NCBI GenBank assembly: GCA_020433835.1
Contig: JAGRBY010000332.1
Span: forward strand, 1-8,004
Length of the DNA stretch: 8,004 nucleotides
Direction: 5' to 3'
DNA from: Anaerolineae bacterium
GTDB taxonomy: Bacteria; Chloroflexota; Anaerolineae; 4572-78; J111
Shown here: positions 1 to 6,308 of the stretch, in pieces
How positions within the stretch are numbered: position 1 is the stretch's first letter
Layout: every line of letters begins with the position of its first letter
Program-made: the position numbers and the translations under genes
Notes under the pieces: generated by a model
Databases searched by the model: none
Told to the model about the DNA's origin: nothing
What the model saw: only the letters and a program-made list of their open reading frames with translations

Positions 1-585
1 TAAGGTGCTGTCCGGATAATTGAACGGGCGACCTATGCGGCGTCGATAGGCGAAAGCGGCAATCGTTGGCAATTTACCGACAATACGCCAAAGTTGCTTT
101 TCAAGCATTTTAGGGTCATCAAAGTTCTTCGCTTCCCGATGAAAAGTTGATAGAGCGGCTAACGAGCTAATTAAAATTCCCATGGGGTGAGCATCATAGC
201 GGAACGATTTTATAAGACTACTCAAATTTTCGTGTATATACGTATGCCGCATTACGCGATATTCCCAATGTTCAAGTTCGGTTTTATCAGGCAGTTTACC
301 ATAAATCAAAAGATAGGCCACCTCTAAAAACGTGCTTTGTTCAGCCAACTGCTCAATGGGATAGCCGCGATAGCGCAAAATACCTTTATCACCGTCAATG
401 AAAGTAATGTCACTCTTACAGGCGGCTGTATTGCTATAGGCCGGGTCATAGGCCATCATTCCGAAATCGTCAGGATTAACCTTGATTTGACGTAAATCCA
501 TCGCTCGAATGGTATCGTTTTCGATAGGAAGTTCGTAAGTTTTTCCTGTACGATTATCAGTAATCGTTAATGTATCCTTACTCAT
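1..585 (-). CDS. gltA: Citrate synthase, N-terminal part (truncated by window edge)
   Basis: Entry enzyme of the TCA cycle, condensing oxaloacetate and acetyl-CoA to citrate in the cytoplasm. The minus-strand frame is open from an ATG at 585 to the left edge with no stop, giving the first 195 residues of a protein normally about 430 long. Recognition rests on family-typical stretches: SNTAACKSDITFIDG (residues 51-65), LRYRGYPIEQLA (70-81), EVAYLLIYGKLP (88-99), YDAHPMGILISSLAAL (130-145) and the end near IGRPFNYPDSTL (184-195). These match the GltA-type citrate synthases with a short beta-rich N-terminal extension. The catalytic His and Asp residues lie in the C-terminal part, outside the window, so activity cannot be judged. 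The start is fixed by a strong Shine-Dalgarno (AAGGAG, 6-nt spacing). The gene follows the phosphatase gene after 210 bp and probably has its own promoter. 2-Methylcitrate synthase is a related alternative, less likely. Confidence 0.93.
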   Translation of the reverse strand, partial: MSKDTLTITDNRTGKTYELPIENDTIRAMDLRQIKVNPDDFGMMAYDPAYSNTAACKSDITFIDGDKGILRYRGYPIEQLAEQSTFLEVAYLLIYGKLPDKTELEHWEYRVMRHTYIHENLSSLIKSFRYDAHPMGILISSLAALSTFHREAKNFDDPKMLEKQLWRIVGKLPTIAAFAYRRRIGRPFNYPDSTL

Positions 586-591
586 TGATAA

Positions 592-598
592 CTCCTTA
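592..598 (-). promoter_or_regulatory. Shine-Dalgarno sequence of gltA
   Basis: On the minus strand TAAGGAG lies 6 nt upstream of the ATG at 585. It is the only strong ribosome binding site in the window and it decides the citrate synthase start. The four visible starts of the upstream cluster lack anything comparable. Confidence 0.85.
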
Positions 599-638
599 TT
601 ATTTTCCTTGATATTTTTTGGGATTCTAATGAACTGTG

Positions 639-657
639 GAAAAAGTTCCGCTTTTTC
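639..657 (-). other. AT-rich hairpin in gltA leader
   Basis: GAAAAAG and CTTTTTC form a perfect 7-bp stem around a 5-nt loop. The stem is almost all A-T and is not followed by a U-run on the minus strand, so it does not look like an intrinsic terminator. It may be a weak RNA fold in the leader. No convincing terminator for the phosphatase operon was found in the 586-795 spacer, so read-through into gltA remains possible. Confidence 0.25.
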
Positions 658-671
658 ATTTGCTGGGTAAG

Positions 672-685
672 TGACAGCTATGTCA
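672..685. promoter_or_regulatory. TGACA-N4-TGTCA inverted repeat in gltA leader
   Basis: A perfect inverted repeat with 5-bp arms and a 4-bp spacer (GCTA), typical in size for a dimeric helix-turn-helix regulator site. On the minus strand its left arm overlaps a TTGACA box (681-686), so it could cover an alternative -35. No regulator gene is visible in the window. Confidence 0.25.
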
Positions 686-736
686 ATTGTATCTTGTATA
701 TCATAAAGGATACTGTTTGCTGCTGAGGAACAAGAG

Positions 737-747
737 TACGTGACGTA
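737..747. promoter_or_regulatory. Small palindrome in gltA leader, possible operator
   Basis: TACGT-G-ACGTA is a perfect 5+5 dyad with one central base. It lies about 10-20 nt downstream of the transcription start expected from the candidate promoter at 764-791, a position where a repressor could act. Dyads this short arise by chance, so this is only a candidate. Confidence 0.2.
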
Positions 748-763
748 AGACGAACCCAAAACA

Positions 764-791
764 ATTTTAGCACAATCGACGATATTCGCAA
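764..791 (-). promoter_or_regulatory. Candidate sigma-70-type promoter for gltA
   Basis: On the minus strand a -35-like TTGCGA (786-791, 4/6 to consensus) is followed after 16 nt by TAAAAT (764-769, 5/6). The -10 is preceded by TGC, giving an extended -10 element. The expected transcription start is near 757, leaving a leader of about 170 nt before gltA. The site begins right after the phosphatase stop codon (796-798), which fits a new transcription unit. A second option is TTGACA at 681-686, but its best -10 (GCAAAT, 658-663) is poor. This is a motif match only. Confidence 0.4.
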
Positions 792-795
792 GAGA

Positions 796-2595
796 TTAAA
801 GCTGCCGTTTGACAATAAATAGGGTTAGGTCATCTGCTTGCGGGGTGTCACCGGTAAATTCATGAACCGCTTCAACAATGGCTTCGATCATGTCTTGGGC
901 CGAGGCGTGAGTCTTAGCCTCAATGGTTTCGATAAATCGTTCTTCGCCAAACATCTCTTCGGCATGGTTGATGGCCTCAGTTATCCCGTCGGTATACAGA
1001 ATAATGGTATCACCGGGGGCCATGGTGATTTCTTTTTCTTCGAGCGTGATATCGCTGAATGCGCCCAAAACAATGCCCCGCGCAGACAACTCGGTAACTT
1101 CGCCGGTTTTGGCTTGAAGCCAGAGCGGGTAGTTGTGCCCACCATTAGCGTAAGCCAACCAACCGGTTCGCAGGTCGAGTGTTGCGTAAAAAGCCGTCAA
1201 AAAAAGCTTTGAACGACTGTCATTCAAAATAAGTCGGTTGGCCCGGGTTAGTACCGCCGCCGGGTGGCGACCGGTCATCGATTTCGTGCGGATGAGCGAT
1301 CGGCTCAAGGCCATAAACAGGGCCGCCGGCACCCCCTTGCCTGAAGCATCGGCAATGACCAAGCCTAATTGCATTGGGTCGCCGGCCAGCTCGAAGTAAT
1401 CGTAAAAGTCGCCGCCAACGAGACGCGCTGCTTTGTAGAAAGCCGCAAATTCCCAACCTTTAATCACAGGACAGCATTCCGGCAGCAGACTCAACTGAAT
1501 CTGCTGACCAACAGCCAGTTCGTCTTCTAATCTTTGGCGGACAATTTCCTCTTGATGGAGGCGTACCTTTTCAATAGCGATAGCAGCCTGGTTGGCCATC
1601 AAATGCAGCAGCCGCAGTTCATCCTCATTAAGTAAACGCGGCAGCCGGCAGTCGATCATCAAAACGCCGATAGCATGATCTTCGGCCACGAGCGGTACCA
1701 AGGCATGCCCTTTAAATTTTTCAGGATCCAACCAATCGGCTGTCCAAGAAGTAGGATCATACACGGAACAATCTTCGATCACCAGCGGCTCGAGGGTAGA
1801 CATCACCAATCCGCATGAACTGTCGGGATTGAGCGGGATTTCGCGGCGGGCGAGCACGGGATTATCATACCAGCCCCAGGCCGCACAAAATCGTAACATC
1901 CCTTTTTTCTCGCTGGGCAGCAAAATGGCGCAAGCATCGACATCGAGCAAGCGCGATACTCGCTCTACCAGAAAGTTCATCAGGTCATCCAGATCAGAGC
2001 GGCTTAGTAATTGGTTTGACAATTCTAAAAGAACAGCCTGTTCGTGAATACGGCGCTCTTTGAGTAGTTCAAATAACCGAGCGCGTTCTAAAGCGATGCC
2101 GATTTGGCTGCCAACATTGGCTAGCAAGATAAGCGCCTCTTCGCTAAACGCGTCCCAATCTCCGGCGGCCACGTTGAGAATGCCTAATACATTATCACCT
2201 GAGCGCAGCGGTGCCGAAGCATGAACAGCTAGACCTCGGCGGTCGCCGGGCGCGTTACGCAAACGGCTGCAATAAACCTCATTGTAGGCTCCGGTAAGAC
2301 GGCCTTTGTTACAAAGCGATTGGCACTCGCACGTACCTTTCCAGGCGCGAGCGCGATTAACGCCAAGCGCCGGGGGGAGATTGTGTTGGGCCGCCAATAT
2401 AAATCCTTTACCGGCCCAGCGCGTTTGCGCTTCGGGATCCTTTAGAAAGATCCAACCGCTTTCCAGATCCATCAAGTCAATTAGCCGGGTTAGCGCAAAA
2501 TCGAGCGCCTGGCTGATATCATCCGTTTTGTTAAGGCTTTCGACAATTTGGTTTAAGGTTGTAAGATTTTTGACAAGTGTTTTATGGCTAGTCAT
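796..2595 (-). CDS. GAF-GAF-SpoIIE/PP2C serine phosphatase (RsbU-like)
   Basis: Predicted cytoplasmic signalling phosphatase of 599 residues. Two GAF sensor domains (about 10-175 and 185-345) are joined by a short helical/coiled-coil linker (about 345-372, with the usual QxxLLPE-like end) to a SpoIIE-type PP2C domain (about 378-598). Metal-binding motifs of that fold are present: GGDFYDY (394-400), ADASGKGVPAAL (415-426), YTDGITEA (534-541) and ADDLTL (587-592), so the catalytic site looks intact. Relatives such as RsbU and SpoIIE dephosphorylate anti-anti-sigma (STAS) proteins; no STAS or kinase partner is encoded here. GAF1 carries a Cys cluster (C89, C91, C95, C109), suggesting redox, metal or cofactor sensing, which is inference. 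There are no membrane segments. The ATG lies 5 nt after the Rieske gene's stop codon with no good Shine-Dalgarno, so translation is probably coupled. It is the last gene of the cluster before the gltA promoter region. Confidence 0.92.
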   Translation of the reverse strand: MTSHKTLVKNLTTLNQIVESLNKTDDISQALDFALTRLIDLMDLESGWIFLKDPEAQTRWAGKGFILAAQHNLPPALGVNRARAWKGTCECQSLCNKGRLTGAYNEVYCSRLRNAPGDRRGLAVHASAPLRSGDNVLGILNVAAGDWDAFSEEALILLANVGSQIGIALERARLFELLKERRIHEQAVLLELSNQLLSRSDLDDLMNFLVERVSRLLDVDACAILLPSEKKGMLRFCAAWGWYDNPVLARREIPLNPDSSCGLVMSTLEPLVIEDCSVYDPTSWTADWLDPEKFKGHALVPLVAEDHAIGVLMIDCRLPRLLNEDELRLLHLMANQAAIAIEKVRLHQEEIVRQRLEDELAVGQQIQLSLLPECCPVIKGWEFAAFYKAARLVGGDFYDYFELAGDPMQLGLVIADASGKGVPAALFMALSRSLIRTKSMTGRHPAAVLTRANRLILNDSRSKLFLTAFYATLDLRTGWLAYANGGHNYPLWLQAKTGEVTELSARGIVLGAFSDITLEEKEITMAPGDTIILYTDGITEAINHAEEMFGEERFIETIEAKTHASAQDMIEAIVEAVHEFTGDTPQADDLTLFIVKRQL

Positions 2596-2600
2596 ATGAA

Positions 2601-3389
2601 TTAGTTATCAAATCCTTGAGGTGGCGCTAACGATATCATAATCGTTTGTTGTTCCTCATTAATTTTCACGCGGTAACGGCGCAAACAATCTTCATCATCG
2701 GGAAACAGGGGTTCACCGGTGATGATGTTCCAGATGTAGCCGTGCAGGGGGCAGGCGATATTCCGGCGTCGGAGCAGCCCCTTATCCAGTTTGCCGTTGG
2801 CATGGGGACAAGTTTGATCAAAGGCTACAATCTCTTGTCCGGTGTTGGCAATGACCACCATGTGTCCAAAAACATCAACAGTTTGCATGCTGTTGCCGGG
2901 TAGTTCGTCCAAACGCGCTACCTCAATAAATTCATTAGCGTAGGTAAGCGAGGGGGCTGGGCCTTTTACCCCTCGTATAACATAGTAAACCGGATGGTGC
3001 TCCAGTGTCTCGATATACCCGAAGCCCCACTCGCGCAGCAGGCGACATAACCACCCTTTTTTGAAACGGTTGTCAAAATTAGGGCCGTAATTAGGCGGGC
3101 CGTCGGCCTGCCAATCGACAACAAGCAGGGTACTTGCTGAATGAAGCTGTTCGGCGATTTGTTGAAGTAAAAGAAGGGAGTTGTTGTGGGTCGAGAGTGC
3201 TTCGGCTAAGAGCAAGCCATCGAGAGCGGCTAGGTTGTCTGAATGGTAGGGCTGTAGCTCCACCCGATTGCGACTCGCCGTGCGCAGGTATTGCTCAAAT
3301 ATCTCAACTTCTACCCCCAGAACCGACCATAAACCGGTGGGGGCCGGCTGAATCTCTAAAGAGACAATAAGGTCTGACAGCTTGGTCAT
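2601..3389 (-). CDS. Partial methyltransferase-like domain fused to Rieske [2Fe-2S] domain
   Basis: A 262-residue, predicted soluble protein. The C-terminal part (about 152-257) is a Rieske ferredoxin-like domain with both cluster motifs, C194-P-H196 and C213-P-L-H216, 16 residues apart, followed by GYIWNIITG as in NirD/biphenyl-type ferredoxins. It should bind a [2Fe-2S] cluster and transfer electrons. The N-terminal part (about 20-140) resembles the later half of a class I SAM-dependent methyltransferase: GVEVE (25-29), LDGLLLAEAL (56-65), STLLVVDWQADGPP (86-99), then an LLREWGFGYIETLEHHPVYYVIRG segment (117-140) like the final strands of that fold. The Gly-rich SAM-binding motif I is not seen, so this half may be non-catalytic or may act as a binding module. 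Its ATG overlaps the upstream stop codon (TAATG, 3387-3391), so it is translationally coupled to the glycosyltransferase gene. The electron partner is unknown. The Rieske call is firm; the methyltransferase relation is moderate. Confidence 0.88.
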   Translation of the reverse strand: MTKLSDLIVSLEIQPAPTGLWSVLGVEVEIFEQYLRTASRNRVELQPYHSDNLAALDGLLLAEALSTHNNSLLLLQQIAEQLHSASTLLVVDWQADGPPNYGPNFDNRFKKGWLCRLLREWGFGYIETLEHHPVYYVIRGVKGPAPSLTYANEFIEVARLDELPGNSMQTVDVFGHMVVIANTGQEIVAFDQTCPHANGKLDKGLLRRRNIACPLHGYIWNIITGEPLFPDDEDCLRRYRVKINEEQQTIMISLAPPQGFDN

Positions 3390-5077
3390 TAGGGTGGATT
3401 ACTCGCTGTGCCGGTAACAACCAGACGCGTCACCCCCAATATGGGGCGACCGCTTTTTTCATAGAAAGCTTCTTCGATAGTTTCTTCCAGATTTTGTGGA
3501 CTATAAAGCGCTTTGAATTCGCCGCTGCGATCAAAGATGATCTCATCTGGAGCACGCCACAAGTACAAAGCTTCAGGCTGGGCGATGAAACCGTTCAAAC
3601 GTTCTAGTAATTGTACGTCAGATTGCCAACCATAGCCAAAAACCTCAACAGGCGTGACGCGTCCGTTGGTTAAATAGGTAATCGGTGCAGCTAGACCCCA
3701 ATCCATTGCTACCACCAGGCCGTCGGCGTTTTGATCGAGCCAGGCGCTTAAATCGTAAATGGCATCAGAATGGGTGCTCAAGCCGCCGCTCTTCGTGAGC
3801 GCGACATGGTAGCGTAGCGTTGCGGAGAGGTTGGTGATCACCAGTAAGATTAACCCCAGCCGGATGATCAGGCGGGCAGATGTTTTCATGCGGGGGAGGG
3901 TAGCACTCACCAGCAACAAAAACCAACTGCCGATAGCGATAACAAGCGCCGGCCATGGCATCAAAATAGCAAAATGGGTCAGCCACAGAGCCGAAACCGT
4001 GCCGATACTGGCTAAAATGACAAAGAAAATGACAAGTATAGGAAAAAGCGCAATTGTGGAGAGCGGTATCCTTTGAGGGTTATTGGTCTCCAGTTGTTTT
4101 CGTGTAGTAAGATAAACTACAAAAATTACTACTACTACCAAAAGTAGGGGAGTAACCCAATTTGTTACAATATTGCCTAAATACCAAAGATGACCGCCGC
4201 TAATAACCGTTATAAATTGACCAATGCGTTGCATGAGATTGGGGACAATTGCCAAGTTGTTGACGCCATAGTAAGAGGTAAAGGCATTTTCGCTAACGTT
4301 GGTAAATGTGCCGCCGGTTTGAACGTTGTAGATTATCAAAGGCCAGCAGCCGGATATAGAGGCGATTAGGGCAAGGCTCGATTCCAGCAGCGTCTCTTTG
4401 TTGATGACAAGGTTGATAAGTGTAGATCGACGGCGTAGGAGCCACGGCAAACTGAGTAAAAGGGTTGTTGCGGCCAGTGCCGCAATCATCCATAGAAATA
4501 ACACCTTGGCGTATAGCCCTAGACCTAACAAAAAAGCGCCCGCAATACTCCAGCGTCGTTGGCCGCTTTGCCATCGTTGCAGCCAACATAAGACCGCCGC
4601 GAGCGCTATCGGCGCGGTGACGGCGGTTACAAAAATCCCCTGCCGGTTCCAAAAGATGAAGGTCGGGTCTGTCGCCAAAACTATGGCTGTTACCAGCCCT
4701 ACCCATCGCTGGCCCGTAAGGTAGCGAGCCAGTGAATAACTCAACCCCAGCGTCGCAAGCCCTATTAAGATCGACATTACCCGGAGCGCGGCAGGCGTTG
4801 GGCCGAAGAGGATTATAAATGGTATCGCCAGATAGGTGTTGATGGCCCCAATATAATCTTGCGTCATCAACGGATAGAGCTGTCCTCCAATGCGCAGTCC
4901 GCTCTCGCGAAAAACCGTTGTCGGCTGTCCCTGCAAAAGCTGTACAGCCGGCACTGCTTCGAAGGCTTCATCATAATGAAGGCCCGGCAGATCGAGCTGG
5001 TAGAGGCTAAGGGCCAGGTACAAGGCCGCAATACCGCTTAATACCATGAGGTTGACAGAGTTCGGTAGATTTTTCAT
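3389..5077 (-). CDS. PMT_2/GT39-like integral membrane glycosyltransferase (GT-C)
   Basis: A 562-residue polytopic membrane protein. About 11-12 hydrophobic segments can be seen, for example 8-27, 78-92, 97-118, 126-136, 150-166, 176-210, 233-250, 304-323, 340-360, 364-392 and 401-420, followed by a soluble C-terminal domain (about 421-562). The first extracytoplasmic loop has LHYDEAFEA (33-41) with the Asp-Glu pair (D36, E37) expected of the catalytic loop in PMT, ArnT and related GT-C enzymes. DYIGAINTYLAIP (74-86) and FIFWNRQGIF (140-149) also fit the family. Such enzymes transfer a sugar from a polyprenyl-phosphate donor to protein, lipid or glycan on the outer face of the membrane; the acceptor here cannot be told. 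It starts 17 nt after the FecR-like gene, without a clear Shine-Dalgarno, and its stop overlaps the Rieske gene start. The neighbouring DUF2723 protein is a second GT-C type enzyme. Confidence 0.88.
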   Translation of the reverse strand: MKNLPNSVNLMVLSGIAALYLALSLYQLDLPGLHYDEAFEAVPAVQLLQGQPTTVFRESGLRIGGQLYPLMTQDYIGAINTYLAIPFIILFGPTPAALRVMSILIGLATLGLSYSLARYLTGQRWVGLVTAIVLATDPTFIFWNRQGIFVTAVTAPIALAAVLCWLQRWQSGQRRWSIAGAFLLGLGLYAKVLFLWMIAALAATTLLLSLPWLLRRRSTLINLVINKETLLESSLALIASISGCWPLIIYNVQTGGTFTNVSENAFTSYYGVNNLAIVPNLMQRIGQFITVISGGHLWYLGNIVTNWVTPLLLVVVVIFVVYLTTRKQLETNNPQRIPLSTIALFPILVIFFVILASIGTVSALWLTHFAILMPWPALVIAIGSWFLLLVSATLPRMKTSARLIIRLGLILLVITNLSATLRYHVALTKSGGLSTHSDAIYDLSAWLDQNADGLVVAMDWGLAAPITYLTNGRVTPVEVFGYGWQSDVQLLERLNGFIAQPEALYLWRAPDEIIFDRSGEFKALYSPQNLEETIEEAFYEKSGRPILGVTRLVVTGTASNPP

Positions 5078-5094
5078 CGCGTAAACGGGTTAAA

Positions 5095-6306
5095 CTATTC
5101 TTCGGCCAGCAGTGAGATATTGGCGACCATAGCCTCGTAGATCCAGCCGGAGGCATAGATGCGAATGGAGCGAATATAAACCGGCTTTGTCGGCCCCAGC
5201 GTGCTTAGCAAATTAACCGATTCATACGGATACCAGATAAAGCGGGCTACCCGTTCGCTTGAGTTATCCGGCTGATTGTAAATGATGTAATTTTCGGGCG
5301 GCGGTTCATAATAGAAGCCATGAAACCAATCGCGGTCATTGCCTTCGGCATCGCGATAGGCAACGTTAAGCATAATGGGGAATTCAGAGCCAAGTTGGCC
5401 GCCACCCGGCAGCGTCTGATCGATGAGGCGGACTTCGGCAAAAACGCGCAGCGATTGGAAATCCCGAACGTCTTTATTAACCTCCTGGATAACGCCTACC
5501 TCGGAGTGGATGTTATCCTGACCCTCGCTGCTTAACCGCAGTACAGGCTGATCTTCAAACTTAGCAATTTCAGCCGTGGCCGTAATACTCTCGATGGGGG
5601 TGAGGCGATAGATTTCCCAGGTGTCCTCCAGGGTTTCGCCAAAGACACTGTCTGCCAAAAGATTTTGAGCGGCCGGCAGCGGTTCAGATAAAGGTGTATC
5701 TGCGCCTACAATGGCACGTTCCCCTTGAGCCAAAGTGATACTATCGTTATTGTTGATAACTTCGGCCTGCCCTAGCCGGGTAGTGACTTGCGTGATCGAA
5801 TCGTTGACTTCAACGGAGTAGCTGCCCTGATCGAGTAAGATTTCCGCATCGGGCGTTTGAATATCAAACTGCAAATCTTCTCGGCTGCGTGAAGCGGTAG
5901 CGCGCACCCGACCATCTTTCACGTTAACGACGATTTCGGTGGGGCGATTGCTAAAACTAAAACGCGGTTCGCGGGCCAAAGTTAAGGTCATTGAGGTATC
6001 ACCATACAAAGTCAGGCTGCTGTCATCGGTAAAGGTGATAATGGCTTGTGATGTACCATCGGTGGCAACCGTTTCGTTTACATCTAAGGATACAGTTTGG
6101 CCGTCTGTAGCTGAAAACGAAAAATCTGTGGTAGAGTCGCCCACCAAAACAATGCCTCTGACAGAGGTGAGATCAACCGGTAGAGGGTCGGTGACATTCA
6201 TAACGTACCAGTAAATCGCCGTGGGGCAGAGGACGGCAAGCGTACAAAAAGTAGTAAAGGCGGAAACCAAAATGGCCCAGGCCCTACGTTCGGGATTATG
6301 CCTCAT
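5095..6306 (-). CDS. FecR-domain membrane-anchored protein with C-terminal beta-sandwich-like region
   Basis: A 403-residue protein with a short basic N-terminus (MRHNPERRAW), one membrane span (about 10-36) and a long exported part. The central region (about 75-200) matches the FecR family: SQAIITFTDDSSLTLYGDTSM (86-106), VKDGRVRATASR (129-140), DIQTPDAEILLDQGSYSVEV (148-167), TRLGQAEV (176-183) and ITLAQGERAIV (190-200). In classical systems FecR links a TonB receptor to an ECF sigma factor; here no sigma factor, receptor or cytoplasmic anti-sigma segment is visible, so the domain may be structural or ligand-binding. The C-terminal half (about 215-403) has alternating strands with many aromatic residues, resembling a jelly-roll or carbohydrate-binding module; this is inference. 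It starts 2 nt after the DUF2723 gene stop and ends 17 nt before the next start, which indicates co-expression with two GT-C enzymes and a possible role in envelope glycan binding or assembly. Confidence 0.8.
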   Translation of the reverse strand: MRHNPERRAWAILVSAFTTFCTLAVLCPTAIYWYVMNVTDPLPVDLTSVRGIVLVGDSTTDFSFSATDGQTVSLDVNETVATDGTSQAIITFTDDSSLTLYGDTSMTLTLAREPRFSFSNRPTEIVVNVKDGRVRATASRSREDLQFDIQTPDAEILLDQGSYSVEVNDSITQVTTRLGQAEVINNNDSITLAQGERAIVGADTPLSEPLPAAQNLLADSVFGETLEDTWEIYRLTPIESITATAEIAKFEDQPVLRLSSEGQDNIHSEVGVIQEVNKDVRDFQSLRVFAEVRLIDQTLPGGGQLGSEFPIMLNVAYRDAEGNDRDWFHGFYYEPPPENYIIYNQPDNSSERVARFIWYPYESVNLLSTLGPTKPVYIRSIRIYASGWIYEAMVANISLLAEE

Positions 6307-6308
6307 CG

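Noticed and set aside
639..657. Intrinsic terminator for the phosphatase operon
   Set aside because: The stem is nearly all A-T and no U-run follows on the minus strand; listed only as a weak hairpin.
586..795. tRNA, small RNA or riboswitch in the gltA spacer
   Set aside because: No cloverleaf, T-loop motif or recognisable riboswitch core could be found by eye; only the short dyads and leader frame are supported.
838..1212. Plus-strand ORF of 124 codons, and smaller plus-strand ORFs at 923-1117, 1829-2047 and 2306-2599
   Set aside because: They lie antisense to the well-supported PP2C phosphatase gene, have no recognisable domains, and read as shadows of its codon pattern.
4127..4139. Short (TAC)n-like microsatellite
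   Set aside because: It encodes a Val run in a membrane span of the glycosyltransferase (GTA codons on the minus strand); too short to be a notable repeat.
4293..4706. Minus-strand ORF of 137 codons and the plus-strand ORF at 4398-4724
   Set aside because: Both are nested in the GT39-like gene in other frames, with low-complexity composition and no start signals; the real frame has coherent membrane segments.
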